NCBI GenBank assembly: GCA_963702595.1
Contig: CAVPDC010000022.1
Location: forward strand, 248,001-312,000
From: JALORV01 sp963702595
GTDB lineage: Bacteria; Pseudomonadota; Gammaproteobacteria; Burkholderiales; Burkholderiaceae_F
Direction of reading: 5' to 3'
Length of the DNA stretch: 64,000 nucleotides
The position numbers and the translations under genes were made by a program. Every line of letters starts with the position of its first letter. Position 1 is the first letter of the stretch. Below, one piece after another: positions 33,834 through 42,469 of this stretch. A model generated the notes under the pieces. It had not been told where the DNA came from, ran no database searches, and saw nothing but the letters and a program-made list of their open reading frames with translations.

Positions 33834-34328
33834 ATGAGCCTGATCTCATTTTTCAAGGAAGCCGGCGAGAAACTATTCGGCAAGAAGGTCCAGGAAGTGC
33901 AAGCGGCACCGGCGAAGGCCGATCCTGCCGTCCTGGCCGAAGCGAACCGCGAGGCGGCCACCGCCATTGAGAACTACATCAATACGCTGGGCCTGACCGT
34001 GACGGCGCTGACGGTAACCTTCGATGGCGCTTCCGCAACCGCGAAGGTGTTCGGGGTGGCCAAGGACCAGTCGACAAAGGAGAAGGTCATTCTGGCAGCC
34101 GGCAACGTTCACGGCGTCGCCGGCGTCCAGGACATGATGACGGTCGATCTGTCGCAGCCCGAGGCCAAGTTTTACACCGTCGTCAAGGGCGACACGCTGT
34201 CGAAGATCGCCAAGGAGTTCTACGGCAACGCCAATGCCTACACGAAGATCTTCGAAGCGAACAAGCCAATGCTGTCCCATCCGGACAAGATCTATCCGGG
34301 GCAGAACCTGCGGATTCCCGCGGAGTAG
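33834..34328 (+). CDS. lysM: BON and LysM domain protein (Kbp/YgaU-like)
   Basis: The 164-aa product has a BON domain (about residues 35-105) followed by a C-terminal LysM domain (about 111-162; FYTVVKGDTLSKIAKEFYG). It begins MSLISFFKEAGEKLFG and lacks a signal peptide, like E. coli Kbp, a K+-binding cytoplasmic protein. Annotation as a peptidoglycan-binding LysM protein is common, but the absence of an export signal favours a Kbp-like role. It follows the BioC-like gene by 62 bases. Confidence 0.9.
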   Translation: MSLISFFKEAGEKLFGKKVQEVQAAPAKADPAVLAEANREAATAIENYINTLGLTVTALTVTFDGASATAKVFGVAKDQSTKEKVILAAGNVHGVAGVQDMMTVDLSQPEAKFYTVVKGDTLSKIAKEFYGNANAYTKIFEANKPMLSHPDKIYPGQNLRIPAE

Positions 34329-34482
34329 CCGGCCAGCAGTTTGGACGGGCGCCGGCTTCGCGGGCGACGCTCGGCACGGCGTCGGGACGTGCCGCCAGGC
34401 AATCGCCCTCGGCCAGGGGCGCCTCGGCGGGCCCGCGACCGGCCGGTCACCGCGCATGCCGCATTGCGGTCCGCGCTTTGCA

Positions 34483-34488
34483 TATAAT
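34483..34488 (+). promoter_or_regulatory. Candidate -10 element (TATAAT) before the DUF2244/cox genes
   Basis: TATAAT lies 37 bases before the DUF2244 start, in a 196-base gap without genes. The nearest -35-like TTGCGG is only 13 bases upstream, so a classical sigma-70 pair is not complete. Confidence 0.4.
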
Positions 34489-34524
34489 CCGCCCCTTTCG
34501 CGCTGGCTCGGCTGAGGGAGACGC

Positions 34525-35019
34525 ATGGGAGACGTGGCCGAGCCCACGACTTGGCTGATAAAACGGAACTGCTCTGCCAGCCCGCGGCAACTGGCGGGCG
34601 TGTTTGCATCGCTGGTCGCGGTGTCGTTTGTCTTCGGCGCAGTCTTCGCGGCCGAGGGGCTGTGGCTGGTGCTCCCGTTTGTTGGGCTCGAGATCGTGGC
34701 CGTTGCGGCGGCATTTGTCTGTTACGGACGCCATGCCGCGGATTACGAGCGAATCGATCTCAGCGGCGGGGTCCTGAAGGTCGAGCGGCATGAGGGCGGC
34801 CGCAGGCTGGAATTCAGCTTCGACGCGACCTGGGTTCAGGTCGAGTTGGAGGAGCGCGGTGCAGACCTGGGAAAACGGGTCCGGCTGACCCTCGCATGCA
34901 AAGGCCAGCGCGTGGAAGTGGGACGGTATCTGGTAGACGAAAGGCGTTCGGCACTCGGGCGCGAACTAAGGGGGGCCCTCGGCGCACTCGTTCGGCGGGG
35001 CGCCTGGGTGGTCCAGTAG
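34525..35019 (+). CDS. DUF2244 domain-containing membrane protein
   Basis: The 164-aa product has two close membrane helices (about residues 25-45 and 49-70), then a cytoplasmic beta-rich domain with the family residues YERIDLS, FDATWVQVELE and VEVGRYLVDERR. DUF2244 genes are very often next to cytochrome c oxidase genes, as here (coxB starts 21 bases later), which suggests a role linked to the oxidase. No biochemical function is known to me. Confidence 0.85.
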   Translation: MGDVAEPTTWLIKRNCSASPRQLAGVFASLVAVSFVFGAVFAAEGLWLVLPFVGLEIVAVAAAFVCYGRHAADYERIDLSGGVLKVERHEGGRRLEFSFDATWVQVELEERGADLGKRVRLTLACKGQRVEVGRYLVDERRSALGRELRGALGALVRRGAWVVQ

Positions 35020-35040
35020 GAATGAGCCGATAGCGGACGG

Positions 35041-36174
35041 ATGGCTACAACAATGGTGTCGAAAGTCTCGATGGTTCGCGCTGCACTTGCAGCCGCGATG
35101 TGGGGTGCGGCAAGCAGTGCCGTGGCGATCCAGAGCCGGTTCAACCTTGCGCCGCCCAAGACGCCGATCGCCGAGGAGGTCTACAGCCTCCATAACCTGA
35201 TGCTGATCATCTGCACGGCTATCTTCGTCGCCGTCTTCAGCGTCATGTTCTATTCCATCTGGAAGCACCGCAAGTCGAAGGGTGCAGTCGCGGCCAACTG
35301 GCACGAGAACACGACGGTCGAGATCGTCTGGACCGTGATTCCCTTCATCATCGTCATCGTGATGGCGCTGCCAGCCACCAAGACCGTCATCGCGATGAAG
35401 GACACCAGCAATTCCGATCTCACAATCAAGGTCACGGGTTACCAGTGGAAGTGGGGCTATGACTACCTGCGGGGTGAGGGCGAGGGCATCGCGTTCCTGT
35501 CGCAGCTGGCCACACCGGCGGCGCAGATCGAGGGTCGCGAACCGAAGTCGAACACTTACCTGCTCGAAGTGGACAACCCGCTCGTCGTGCCGGTCAACAA
35601 GAAAGTGCGAATCATCACGACGGCGAGCGATGTGATCCATGCCTGGTGGGTGCCCGCGTTCGCCGTGAAGCAGGACGCGATCCCCGGCTTTGCGCGCGAC
35701 ACCTGGTTCCGTGCGGAGCAGATCGGCACTTTCCGCGGCCAGTGCGCAGAGCTTTGCGGCAAGGACCACGCCTTCATGCCGATCGTCGTGCAGGTCGTTT
35801 CAGCCGAGGACTACGCTAAGTGGGTCAGTGCGAAGAAGCAGCAGATGGCGGCACTCGCGGACGATCCGAACAAGACCTGGACTCAGGCGGAACTGATGGC
35901 GCGCGGGGCGACGGTCTACCAGGCCAACTGCCAGGCTTGCCACCAGGCGAACGGGCAGGGCGTGCAGGGTGCGTTCCCGGCGTTGGCCGGCAGCAAGGTC
36001 GTCGCCAGCAAAGCAGAGCAGATCGCCATGCTGCTGAACGGCAAGAACGCGATGCCCTCCTGGAAGAGTCTGTCGGACATTGAGCTTGCCGCCGTTTCGA
36101 CTTACACGAAGAACTCGTGGGGCAACAGCGCGGGCGAGGTACAACCGGCTGAATTCAAGTCGGCACGGAAGTAG
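35041..36174 (+). CDS. coxB: Cytochrome c oxidase subunit II with C-terminal cytochrome c domain
   Basis: Receives electrons from cytochrome c and passes them to subunit I. The 377-aa product has a signal-like N-terminus, two membrane helices (about residues 50-75 and 95-115) and a periplasmic cupredoxin domain. The CuA ligands are complete: His in VIHAWW and CAELCGKDHAFM with two Cys, His and Met. A fused cytochrome c domain follows (heme motif CQACH near residue 299, axial Met in NAMPSW), as in caa3-type subunit II. It heads the coxB-ctaD-ctaG-ctaE order. Confidence 0.95.
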   Translation: MATTMVSKVSMVRAALAAAMWGAASSAVAIQSRFNLAPPKTPIAEEVYSLHNLMLIICTAIFVAVFSVMFYSIWKHRKSKGAVAANWHENTTVEIVWTVIPFIIVIVMALPATKTVIAMKDTSNSDLTIKVTGYQWKWGYDYLRGEGEGIAFLSQLATPAAQIEGREPKSNTYLLEVDNPLVVPVNKKVRIITTASDVIHAWWVPAFAVKQDAIPGFARDTWFRAEQIGTFRGQCAELCGKDHAFMPIVVQVVSAEDYAKWVSAKKQQMAALADDPNKTWTQAELMARGATVYQANCQACHQANGQGVQGAFPALAGSKVVASKAEQIAMLLNGKNAMPSWKSLSDIELAAVSTYTKNSWGNSAGEVQPAEFKSARK

Positions 36175-36214
36175 TCGTAGTCAGCTGCAAAGAGAACCAG
36201 GACCAGGAGCACCG

Positions 36215-37810
36215 ATGAGCGCAGTCGTCCACACCCCGACCGGTCACGCCGGACACGATCACGCCCACGATCATCCGCACGGCTGGCGCCGGTGGTTGTT
36301 CGCGACCAACCACAAGGACATCGGCACGATGTACCTGTGGTTCAGCTTCACGATGTTCTTCTTCGGCGGCGTGCTCGCACTCGGCATCCGCATGGAACTC
36401 TTCCAGCCGGGCCTGCAGTTCTGGAAGCCGGAATTCTTCAACCAGCTGACGACGATGCATGGCGTCATCATGGTCTTTGGCGCGATCATGCCGGCCTTCG
36501 TCGGCTTCGCGAACTGGCAGATCCCGCTGCAGATCGGCGCGCCGGACATGGCGTTCGCGCGCATGAACAACTTCAGCTTCTGGCTGCTGCCACCTGCGGC
36601 GCTGCTGATCGTCATTTCGTTCTTCGTGCCAGGTGGCGCGACGGCGGCCGGCTGGACGCTCTACGCGCCGCTGACGGTGCAGATGGGCCCGGGCATGGAC
36701 CTCGCGATCTTCGCGCTGCACATCCTTGGCGCGTCGTCGATCATGGGCTCGATCAACATCATCACGACGATCCTGAACATGCGCGCGCCCGGCATGACGC
36801 TGATGAAGATGCCGATGTTCGTCTGGACCTGGCTGATCACCGCCTACCTGCTGATCGCCGTGATGCCGGTGCTGGCAGGTGCGATCACGATGACGCTCAC
36901 GGATCGCCACTTCGGCACCAGTTTCTTCAATGCCGCCGGCGGCGGTGATCCGGTGATGTATCAGCACATCTTCTGGTTCTTCGGGCACCCCGAGGTCTAC
37001 ATCATGATTCTGCCGGCCTTCGGCATCGTCAGCCAGATCATCCCGGTGTTCGCGCGCAAGCCCCTCTTCGGCTATGCGTCGATGGTGTACGCAACGGCCT
37101 CCATCGCGATCCTTTCGTTCATCGTGTGGGCGCACCACATGTTCACGACCGGCATGCCGGTGACCGGGCAGCTCTTCTTCATGTACGCGACGATGCTGAT
37201 CGCGATCCCGACCGGCGTGAAGGTCTTCAACTGGGTCGCGACGATGTACAAGGGTTCGATGACCTTCGAGACGCCGATGCTGTTCGCGGTCGGCTTCATC
37301 TTCGTGTTCACGATGGGCGGATTCACGGGGCTCATCCTGGCGATGGCGCCGATCGACATCCAGCTGCAGGACAGCTACTACGTGGTCGCGCACTTCCACT
37401 ACGTGCTGGTGGCCGGTTCGCTGTTTGCCCTCTTCGCAGGCACCTACTACTGGCTGCCGAAGTGGACCGGGCACATGTACAACGAAGCGCTCGGCAAGTG
37501 GCACTTCTGGCTGTCGATGATCTTCTTCAACATAACGTTCTTCCCGATGCACTTCCTCGGGCTGGCCGGCATGCCGCGGCGCTATGCGGACTACCCGCTG
37601 CAGTTCGCGGATTTCAACCTGATGGCGTCGATCGGTGCGTTCGGCTTCGGTTTCACGCAGCTGCTGTTCCTGTACGTCGTCGTCAAGTGCATCCAGGGCG
37701 GGCCGAAGGCCGCGGCGAACCCGTGGGGCGCCGAAGATGGCGGTCTCGAGTGGACGGTGCCGTCGCCGGCGCCGTTCCACACGTTCGAAACACCGCCCGT
37801 CGTCAAGTAG
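36215..37810 (+). CDS. ctaD: Cytochrome c oxidase subunit I
   Basis: The catalytic subunit of the aa3-type oxidase, holding heme a and the heme a3-CuB centre. The 531-aa product has 12 membrane helices. The family motifs are all present: FFGHPEVYI (with the His-Tyr cross-link residues), WAHHMFTTG (CuB His pair) and AHFHYVLVAG (heme ligands). The first 20 residues are unusually rich in His (HAGHDHAHDHPHG). ATG 36215 was chosen because GACCAGGAG lies just upstream; the longer frame enters coxB. Confidence 0.96.
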   Translation: MSAVVHTPTGHAGHDHAHDHPHGWRRWLFATNHKDIGTMYLWFSFTMFFFGGVLALGIRMELFQPGLQFWKPEFFNQLTTMHGVIMVFGAIMPAFVGFANWQIPLQIGAPDMAFARMNNFSFWLLPPAALLIVISFFVPGGATAAGWTLYAPLTVQMGPGMDLAIFALHILGASSIMGSINIITTILNMRAPGMTLMKMPMFVWTWLITAYLLIAVMPVLAGAITMTLTDRHFGTSFFNAAGGGDPVMYQHIFWFFGHPEVYIMILPAFGIVSQIIPVFARKPLFGYASMVYATASIAILSFIVWAHHMFTTGMPVTGQLFFMYATMLIAIPTGVKVFNWVATMYKGSMTFETPMLFAVGFIFVFTMGGFTGLILAMAPIDIQLQDSYYVVAHFHYVLVAGSLFALFAGTYYWLPKWTGHMYNEALGKWHFWLSMIFFNITFFPMHFLGLAGMPRRYADYPLQFADFNLMASIGAFGFGFTQLLFLYVVVKCIQGGPKAAANPWGAEDGGLEWTVPSPAPFHTFETPPVVK

Positions 37811-37832
37811 ACGCAGGAAGCGATCGTTCGTG

Positions 37833-37949
37833 ATGGAACAGAACACCGACGAGCGGCGCCAGAATCGTCGCACCGCGTTGATTCTGGCGACGGTCGTTCT
37901 GGTGTTCTTTGCCGGCGTCATCGCGCGCCGCTGGATGCTGGGCAGCTGA
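37833..37949 (+). CDS. Cytochrome oxidase small assembly protein
   Basis: A 38-aa single-pass protein: a charged N-terminus (MEQNTDERRQNRR) then one hydrophobic helix (about residues 14-31) and a short RRWMLGS end. It lies in the 150-base gap between subunit I and ctaG on the same strand. Short peptides at this place in betaproteobacterial oxidase operons are annotated as cytochrome oxidase small assembly protein. The function is inferred from position only. Confidence 0.7.
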   Translation: MEQNTDERRQNRRTALILATVVLVFFAGVIARRWMLGS

Positions 37950-37962
37950 GGGCGGCCGCGCG

Positions 37963-38556
37963 ATGAGCGACCATGATCCCGCGTCCCCGGTCGGCCACGA
38001 GAACCGGACGATTCTGCGCAAGCTCGTCATCATCAGCGTGTTGATGTTCGGCTTTGGCTGGGCGCTGATCCCGCTGTACCGCAAGATCTGCGAAGTGACC
38101 GGCATCAACATCGTAACTACGCGTGATGAGAACGCCGTGCGTGCGGCGCGCAACACGCAGGTCGACCGCTCGCGCACGATCACCGTGGAATTTGATGCCA
38201 ACACGCAGGGTGCCTGGCGCTTCAAGCCACACGTGAACCACCTGCAGGTGCATCCGGGCGAGCTGGTGCACGTCACCTACGACCTGGTGAACCTGCAGCC
38301 ACGCACGATGGCGGGGCAGGCGATCCCCAGCTACGCGCCGCTGCAGTCGGCACAACACTTCCAGAAGCTGGAGTGCTTCTGCTTCCAGCAGCAGACGCTC
38401 GCTGCCGGCGAGACGCGTCAGTTCCCGGTCGTGTTCTTCATCGACCCGGACCTGCCGCGCGATGTGCATACGATCACGTTGTCGTATACGTTCTTCGAAG
38501 TAGCGGGTGCCGTCGCGAGGCCACAGGCCGAGCGCGCGGTGACGCCGAGCAGTTGA
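37963..38556 (+). CDS. ctaG: Cytochrome c oxidase assembly protein CtaG (Cox11)
   Basis: Delivers copper to the CuB site of subunit I. The 197-aa product has one N-terminal membrane anchor (about residues 22-42, ending in LIPLYRKICEVTG) and a periplasmic immunoglobulin-like domain. The copper motif CFCF occurs at about residues 139-142, next to FFIDPDLP, both hallmarks of Cox11. ATG 37963 is preferred over the 18-codon-longer frame that overlaps the small assembly peptide. Confidence 0.94.
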   Translation: MSDHDPASPVGHENRTILRKLVIISVLMFGFGWALIPLYRKICEVTGINIVTTRDENAVRAARNTQVDRSRTITVEFDANTQGAWRFKPHVNHLQVHPGELVHVTYDLVNLQPRTMAGQAIPSYAPLQSAQHFQKLECFCFQQQTLAAGETRQFPVVFFIDPDLPRDVHTITLSYTFFEVAGAVARPQAERAVTPSS

Positions 38557-38559
38557 CGC

Positions 38560-38787
38560 ATGACATCGGGTGATGAAGTGGGTCTTCCGAAGCCGTCTGC
38601 CGGCAGCGCGGGTTTCCTGCCCACGATGCGGGCAGTCCTCTGGTCGTTTTTCGGCGTACGGCGGCGGTCAGAGTACGAGAAGGATTCGGTTCGGCTGAAT
38701 CCGGTCTACGTGATCATTGCTGGCATCGGGGCGGCGGCGCTGTTCGTACTGACGCTGGTGCTGGTGGTTCGAATGGTAGTGAGCTAG
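38560..38787 (+). CDS. DUF2970 domain-containing small membrane protein
   Basis: The 75-aa product has a short polar N-terminus, the family motif SFFGVRRRSEYEKD and one C-terminal membrane helix (about residues 49-72). DUF2970 genes sit between ctaG and ctaE in many betaproteobacteria, as here, which suggests a small accessory role in oxidase assembly or stability. It starts 3 bases after the ctaG stop. Confidence 0.85.
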   Translation: MTSGDEVGLPKPSAGSAGFLPTMRAVLWSFFGVRRRSEYEKDSVRLNPVYVIIAGIGAAALFVLTLVLVVRMVVS

Positions 38788-38816
38788 CGACAGACTAAGA
38801 GAGGGAGCAGGAGCAA

Positions 38817-39680
38817 ATGGCCAATACGCACGGGGGAGCGGCTCCGGACTATTACGTACCGGCGCCGGCGCAGTGGCCGATGGTCGGGATGATCGCGATG
38901 GCGTTCACCGGCATCGGCGCAGGACTGGTGGTCAACCACACTTCCATCGGCTACATCCCGCTGGCGATCGGCCTCGCGACGCTCGTCTACATGATGTACG
39001 GCTGGTTCTCGGTGGTGGCGAGCGAGTCGGAGCACGGCGCCTACAACCGCAAGGTCGATGCCTCGTTCCGCTGGGGCATGGGCTGGTTCATCTTCTCGGA
39101 GGTGATGTTCTTCGCCTCGTTCTTCGGTGCGCTGTTCTACGCCCGCGTGATCACGGCCCCGATGTTGGGCGACTTCGACCACAAGCTCCTGTGGCCGGAT
39201 TTCAATCCGGCCTGGCCGCACTCCGGTCCGGCCGGCGTCATCGATGCGTTCACCACGATCGGCCCGTTCTGGCTGCCGACGATCAACACGGCGCTGCTGC
39301 TTTCCTCGGGCGTCACGCTGACACTTTCCCATCATGCCCTGCGGGCCAACCACCGGAGCGCAGCGATCCGCTGGCTGGCACTTACGGTGCTGCTCGGCGT
39401 GACATTCCTCGGCGTCCAGATGTACGAGTACGGACACGCCTATTCGGATCTCAACCTGAAGCTGTCGTCGGGCATCTTCGGGTCCACGTTCTTCATGCTC
39501 ACCGGCTTCCACGGTTTCCACGTCTTCGTCGGTGCCGTGATGCTGAGCGTGGTGCTGGCGCGGCTGATCCGCGGGCACTTCAAGCCCGATCACCACTTCG
39601 CGTTCGAGGGTGCCGCGTGGTACTGGCACTTCGTCGACGTGGTCTGGATCGGCTTGTATATCGTCGTCTACTGGCTGTAG
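38817..39680 (+). CDS. ctaE: Cytochrome c oxidase subunit III
   Basis: The third core subunit of the aa3 oxidase. The 287-aa product has seven membrane helices, with the family motifs FFASFFGALFYAR, LTGFHGFHVFVGA (with its conserved His) and the C-terminal WHFVDVVWIGLYIVVYWL. The first 15 residues are hydrophilic. It closes the structural gene set and is followed by a strong terminator hairpin. Confidence 0.95.
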   Translation: MANTHGGAAPDYYVPAPAQWPMVGMIAMAFTGIGAGLVVNHTSIGYIPLAIGLATLVYMMYGWFSVVASESEHGAYNRKVDASFRWGMGWFIFSEVMFFASFFGALFYARVITAPMLGDFDHKLLWPDFNPAWPHSGPAGVIDAFTTIGPFWLPTINTALLLSSGVTLTLSHHALRANHRSAAIRWLALTVLLGVTFLGVQMYEYGHAYSDLNLKLSSGIFGSTFFMLTGFHGFHVFVGAVMLSVVLARLIRGHFKPDHHFAFEGAAWYWHFVDVVWIGLYIVVYWL

Positions 39681-39705
39681 CCGGGGCGAACGCTGCCCCG
39701 GGATG

Positions 39706-39733
39706 GCGGCGCCTGCGGGCGCCGCATTTCTTT
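39706..39733 (+). terminator. Rho-independent terminator after ctaE
   Basis: A perfect 8-base GC stem, GCGGCGCC (39706-39713) with GGCGCCGC (39718-39725) around TGCG, followed by ATTTCTTT. A second hairpin just upstream (CCGGGGC 39681-39687 with GCCCCGG 39695-39701) begins right at the ctaE stop. They should end the structural oxidase transcript. Confidence 0.8.
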
Positions 39734-39748
39734 GTGCCGCCGGCTAGC

Positions 39749-39946
39749 CTAGTAGGAACGCGGCTCGATCCAACCCATCCAATAGCTGAACAGGATGAAC
39801 AGGAAGAGCGCCACGGACAGGCTGATGCGCACGGTCAGCGCGTTGACGGTCCGGTTGGTGGAGCCACGGTCCCGCACCAGGAATACAAGGGCGGAGCCGA
39901 GGGCGGCGAGGATGCCGATGAAAGCGATGACGATGATGATGCGCAT
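39749..39946 (-). CDS. Twin transmembrane protein, DUF2909-like
   Basis: A 65-aa product with two membrane helices (about residues 2-24 and 40-58) joined by a short loop with RDRGSTNRTVNALTVR. It is on the minus strand between ctaE and the SURF1 gene, a usual place for this small family in betaproteobacteria. The start at 39946 gives a compact protein; the frame stays open far upstream but only as antisense of SURF1. The function is unknown. Confidence 0.8.
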   Translation of the reverse strand: MRIIIVIAFIGILAALGSALVFLVRDRGSTNRTVNALTVRISLSVALFLFILFSYWMGWIEPRSY

Positions 39947-39988
39947 GGGTGCATTGAGCGCGTGCCCGCAATTATCCCACCGGTGCCG

Positions 39989-40720
39989 ATGATGGACCGT
40001 CGCTCCTCCCTGGGCGTGCTGGGTGCGATCCTCGTCGGCGTCGCGGTCACGTCGCTTGGCGTCGCGCTGGGGTCCTGGCAGACGCGGCGCGGCGATGACA
40101 AGGCAGCACTTCAGGCACAGCTGGACGCGGCCGAGGCAATGACGCCGGTACTCGTGAGTTCCAGGGCCGACTTTGCGCAAGTGTCTGCGCACCTGCCGCG
40201 CCGCACCCGGATGCAGGGGGAACTGCTGCCCGAGCGCGCCGTCTTCGTCGACAATCGCTCGCTCAATGGCGTCGCGGGATTCCAGCTCGTGACGCCGCTG
40301 CGCTTGCCGGATGGCGGGAACGTGCTCGTCAACCGCGGCTGGATCGCACGCGACGCGCGCGATCCGGCACGGATGCCCAGGGTCGAGAGTCCCGCCGGCA
40401 GCGTCGAGATCGAAGGGCTGGCCGTCGCGCGGGTGCCGCGATTGCTGGAACTCGCTGCCCCGCCGTCGCTGCGCGTGCCTGGCATCTGGCCGAACCTCGA
40501 GCCCGAGGACTACGAGCGGACCACGGGAATCGCGGTTGCGCGCTTCGTCGTGCAGCAGACGAACTCTTCTGCCGATAACCTGCAGCGCGTCTGGGTACGG
40601 CCCGCGAGCGGGGTCGAAAAGCACCGCGGCTATGCGCTTCAGTGGTATGGCCTGGCGGCGCTGACCGCCGGCCTGACGATCTTCTTTGGCACACGGGCGC
40701 TGCGCGGCACGCGACGATGA
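39989..40720 (+). CDS. SURF1 family cytochrome oxidase assembly protein
   Basis: Assists heme a insertion into subunit I. The 243-aa product has an N-terminal helix (about residues 8-26), the SURF1 hallmark LGSWQTRR (family pattern LGxWQxxR), a periplasmic domain with VFVDNRSLNGVAGFQLVTPL and NVLVNRGW, and a C-terminal membrane helix preceded by HRGYALQWYGLA. Two ATGs lie side by side at 39989 and 39992; I took the first. It overlaps the following SCO-like gene by 4 bases. Confidence 0.9.
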   Translation: MMDRRSSLGVLGAILVGVAVTSLGVALGSWQTRRGDDKAALQAQLDAAEAMTPVLVSSRADFAQVSAHLPRRTRMQGELLPERAVFVDNRSLNGVAGFQLVTPLRLPDGGNVLVNRGWIARDARDPARMPRVESPAGSVEIEGLAVARVPRLLELAAPPSLRVPGIWPNLEPEDYERTTGIAVARFVVQQTNSSADNLQRVWVRPASGVEKHRGYALQWYGLAALTAGLTIFFGTRALRGTRR

Positions 40721-41352
40721 ACGGTCCTTCGGCCACCGGGGCGGCCCCGCCCGCCTCACACTGGAAGCGCTACCGGGTGCTCTACGCGGTGCTCGCGGTC
40801 TGCATCGCTCCGGTCCTCGCGTCGTACTTCGCCTTTTACGTGGCTCCGCCCAGTGGGCGGACGAATTACGGCACGCTGCTCGTCCCGCCGCGGCCGGTTC
40901 CCGCCACGATGCGCATGACGGGGCTCGATGGCAAGGAATTCTCGTTCCGTTCGCTTGCCGGCAAGTGGGTCATGGTCAGCACGAGTGAGGCCGACTGTAC
41001 GGAGCCCTGCCGGGCGGCACTGCTGCAAATGAGGCAGCAGCGTTTGATGACCGGCAAGGAGCAGGACCGCGTCGAGCGCGTCTGGCTGGTCACGGACGAT
41101 GCGCCGCTCTCCACGCCCGTGCGGCGCGACTACGGAGGGACTCACATCGTGCGAGCTCCCGCCAGCGCGGTGCGCGAGTTCCTGCCGCTGGACGGGGCGA
41201 GTGCGCAGGAAGGCATCGTATGGCTGGTCGACCCGATGGGTAACGTGATGCTGCGCTGGCCGCGGGATCCCGAGCCGCAGAAGGTGAAGAAGGACCTTGC
41301 GCGCCTGCTGACAGCGTCGAGTCACTGGGTGCGCGTCGAGCGCAAGGACTGA
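40717..41352 (+). CDS. Membrane-anchored SCO/thioredoxin-like protein, copper His apparently absent
   Basis: The 211-aa product has one membrane anchor (about residues 20-42) and a thioredoxin-like domain. A CXXXC pair (CTEPC, Cys 94 and Cys 98) follows a KWVMVSTSEADC strand as in SCO proteins. However, the later His that completes the SCO copper site is not seen: the matching strand reads GIVWLVDPMGNVML. It may act as a thiol reductase or a variant assembly factor. It overlaps SURF1 by 4 bases and ctaA by 1 base, so an oxidase assembly role is likely. Confidence 0.8.
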   Translation: MNGPSATGAAPPASHWKRYRVLYAVLAVCIAPVLASYFAFYVAPPSGRTNYGTLLVPPRPVPATMRMTGLDGKEFSFRSLAGKWVMVSTSEADCTEPCRAALLQMRQQRLMTGKEQDRVERVWLVTDDAPLSTPVRRDYGGTHIVRAPASAVREFLPLDGASAQEGIVWLVDPMGNVMLRWPRDPEPQKVKKDLARLLTASSHWVRVERKD

Positions 41353-42431
41353 TGGAGCCACAGGCACTCTTCTGGCTGGCGGCGAAGGGCGTCGCTGTTG
41401 CGGCCGTGCCTCTCGCGTACGTCGCGCTGTCGCGGGACCCGGCCAAATATCGAAAGCTCGCCTGGGTCACTGCGTTTCTGACGCTCGACCTGATCATGTT
41501 CGGTGCGTTCACGCGCCTGACCGACTCGGGCCTAGGTTGCCCGGACTGGCCGGGTTGCTATGGGCACTCGAATCCGCTGACCGCAGGCGAATCGATACGC
41601 GCCGCCGAGTCCGCACAGCCGACCGGGCCGGTGACGATGACCAAGGCCTGGATCGAGATGCTGCATCGTTACTTCGCGATGGGCGTCGGCCTGCTGATCA
41701 TCATTCTTACGGTGCAGGCGTGGCGCCGTGTGCGCACGTCGGCCGCGGCACCGTCGCCGTGGCTGGCGACGGCAACGCTGGTGTGGGTCTGTCTGCAGGG
41801 CGCTTTCGGCGCATTGACGGTGACGCAAAAGCTGCAGCCCATGATCGTGACCGTGCATCTGCTCGGTGGCATCGGCCTGCTGGCGCTGCTGGTATGGCTG
41901 GCACTGCGTGAGAGTCCCCGCCTGCCGGTCGCGCCAGTGGCCCATCGACTGCGGGCGCTCGCAGCGGCGGCACTCGGCGTCACCTTGCTGCAGATTGCGC
42001 TCGGAGGCTGGGTCAGCACGAACTATGCCGTGCTCGCATGCAGCGACTTTCCTCTCTGCCAGGGTGCGTGGGTTCCGCCGCTCGATTTCGAACACGCCTT
42101 CACGCTCTGGCGCGACCTCGGCAAGACCGGGGAAGGCGCGCTCATTCCATTTCAGGCACTGGTGACGATCCACTGGGTGCATCGTGCCTTTGCGCTCGTC
42201 GCGGCGGCGGCGGTTGGCGCGCTCGCCTGGAGGGCCTGGCGGGTTGCCGGACTCGACCGCACCGCGCGCTGGATACTGGCAGTGCTGGTCCTGCAGCTGG
42301 CGACCGGGCTGTCCAACGTGATACTCAACTGGCCGTTGGTCGCGGCGGTCATGCACAGCGGCGGGGCAGCCCTGTTGGTGGCCCTGCTGGTCGTGGTCAA
42401 CTTCAGAGCGGCCGGCGCCCGTAGCCGGTAA
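41352..42431 (+). CDS. ctaA: Heme A synthase (CtaA/COX15)
   Basis: Converts heme O to heme A by oxidising a methyl group, needed for the aa3 oxidase. The 359-aa product has eight membrane helices in two four-helix bundles. The conserved heme-binding His occur in EMLHRYFAM, VHLLGG, IHWVHRAFAL and MHSGGAALL. The LTDSGLGCPDWPGCYG loop is the family signature. The start overlaps the previous stop by one base, and ctaB follows 38 bases later. Confidence 0.94.
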   Translation: MEPQALFWLAAKGVAVAAVPLAYVALSRDPAKYRKLAWVTAFLTLDLIMFGAFTRLTDSGLGCPDWPGCYGHSNPLTAGESIRAAESAQPTGPVTMTKAWIEMLHRYFAMGVGLLIIILTVQAWRRVRTSAAAPSPWLATATLVWVCLQGAFGALTVTQKLQPMIVTVHLLGGIGLLALLVWLALRESPRLPVAPVAHRLRALAAAALGVTLLQIALGGWVSTNYAVLACSDFPLCQGAWVPPLDFEHAFTLWRDLGKTGEGALIPFQALVTIHWVHRAFALVAAAAVGALAWRAWRVAGLDRTARWILAVLVLQLATGLSNVILNWPLVAAVMHSGGAALLVALLVVVNFRAAGARSR

Positions 42432-42469
42432 AATCGCCGCTTTCCCCGCCACAGCCTTCCCACACCCCG

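Noticed and set aside
36155..37921. 588-aa minus-strand frame opposite ctaD
   Set aside because: Antisense of a highly conserved oxidase gene, with low-complexity R/H/E-rich translation. Not a gene.
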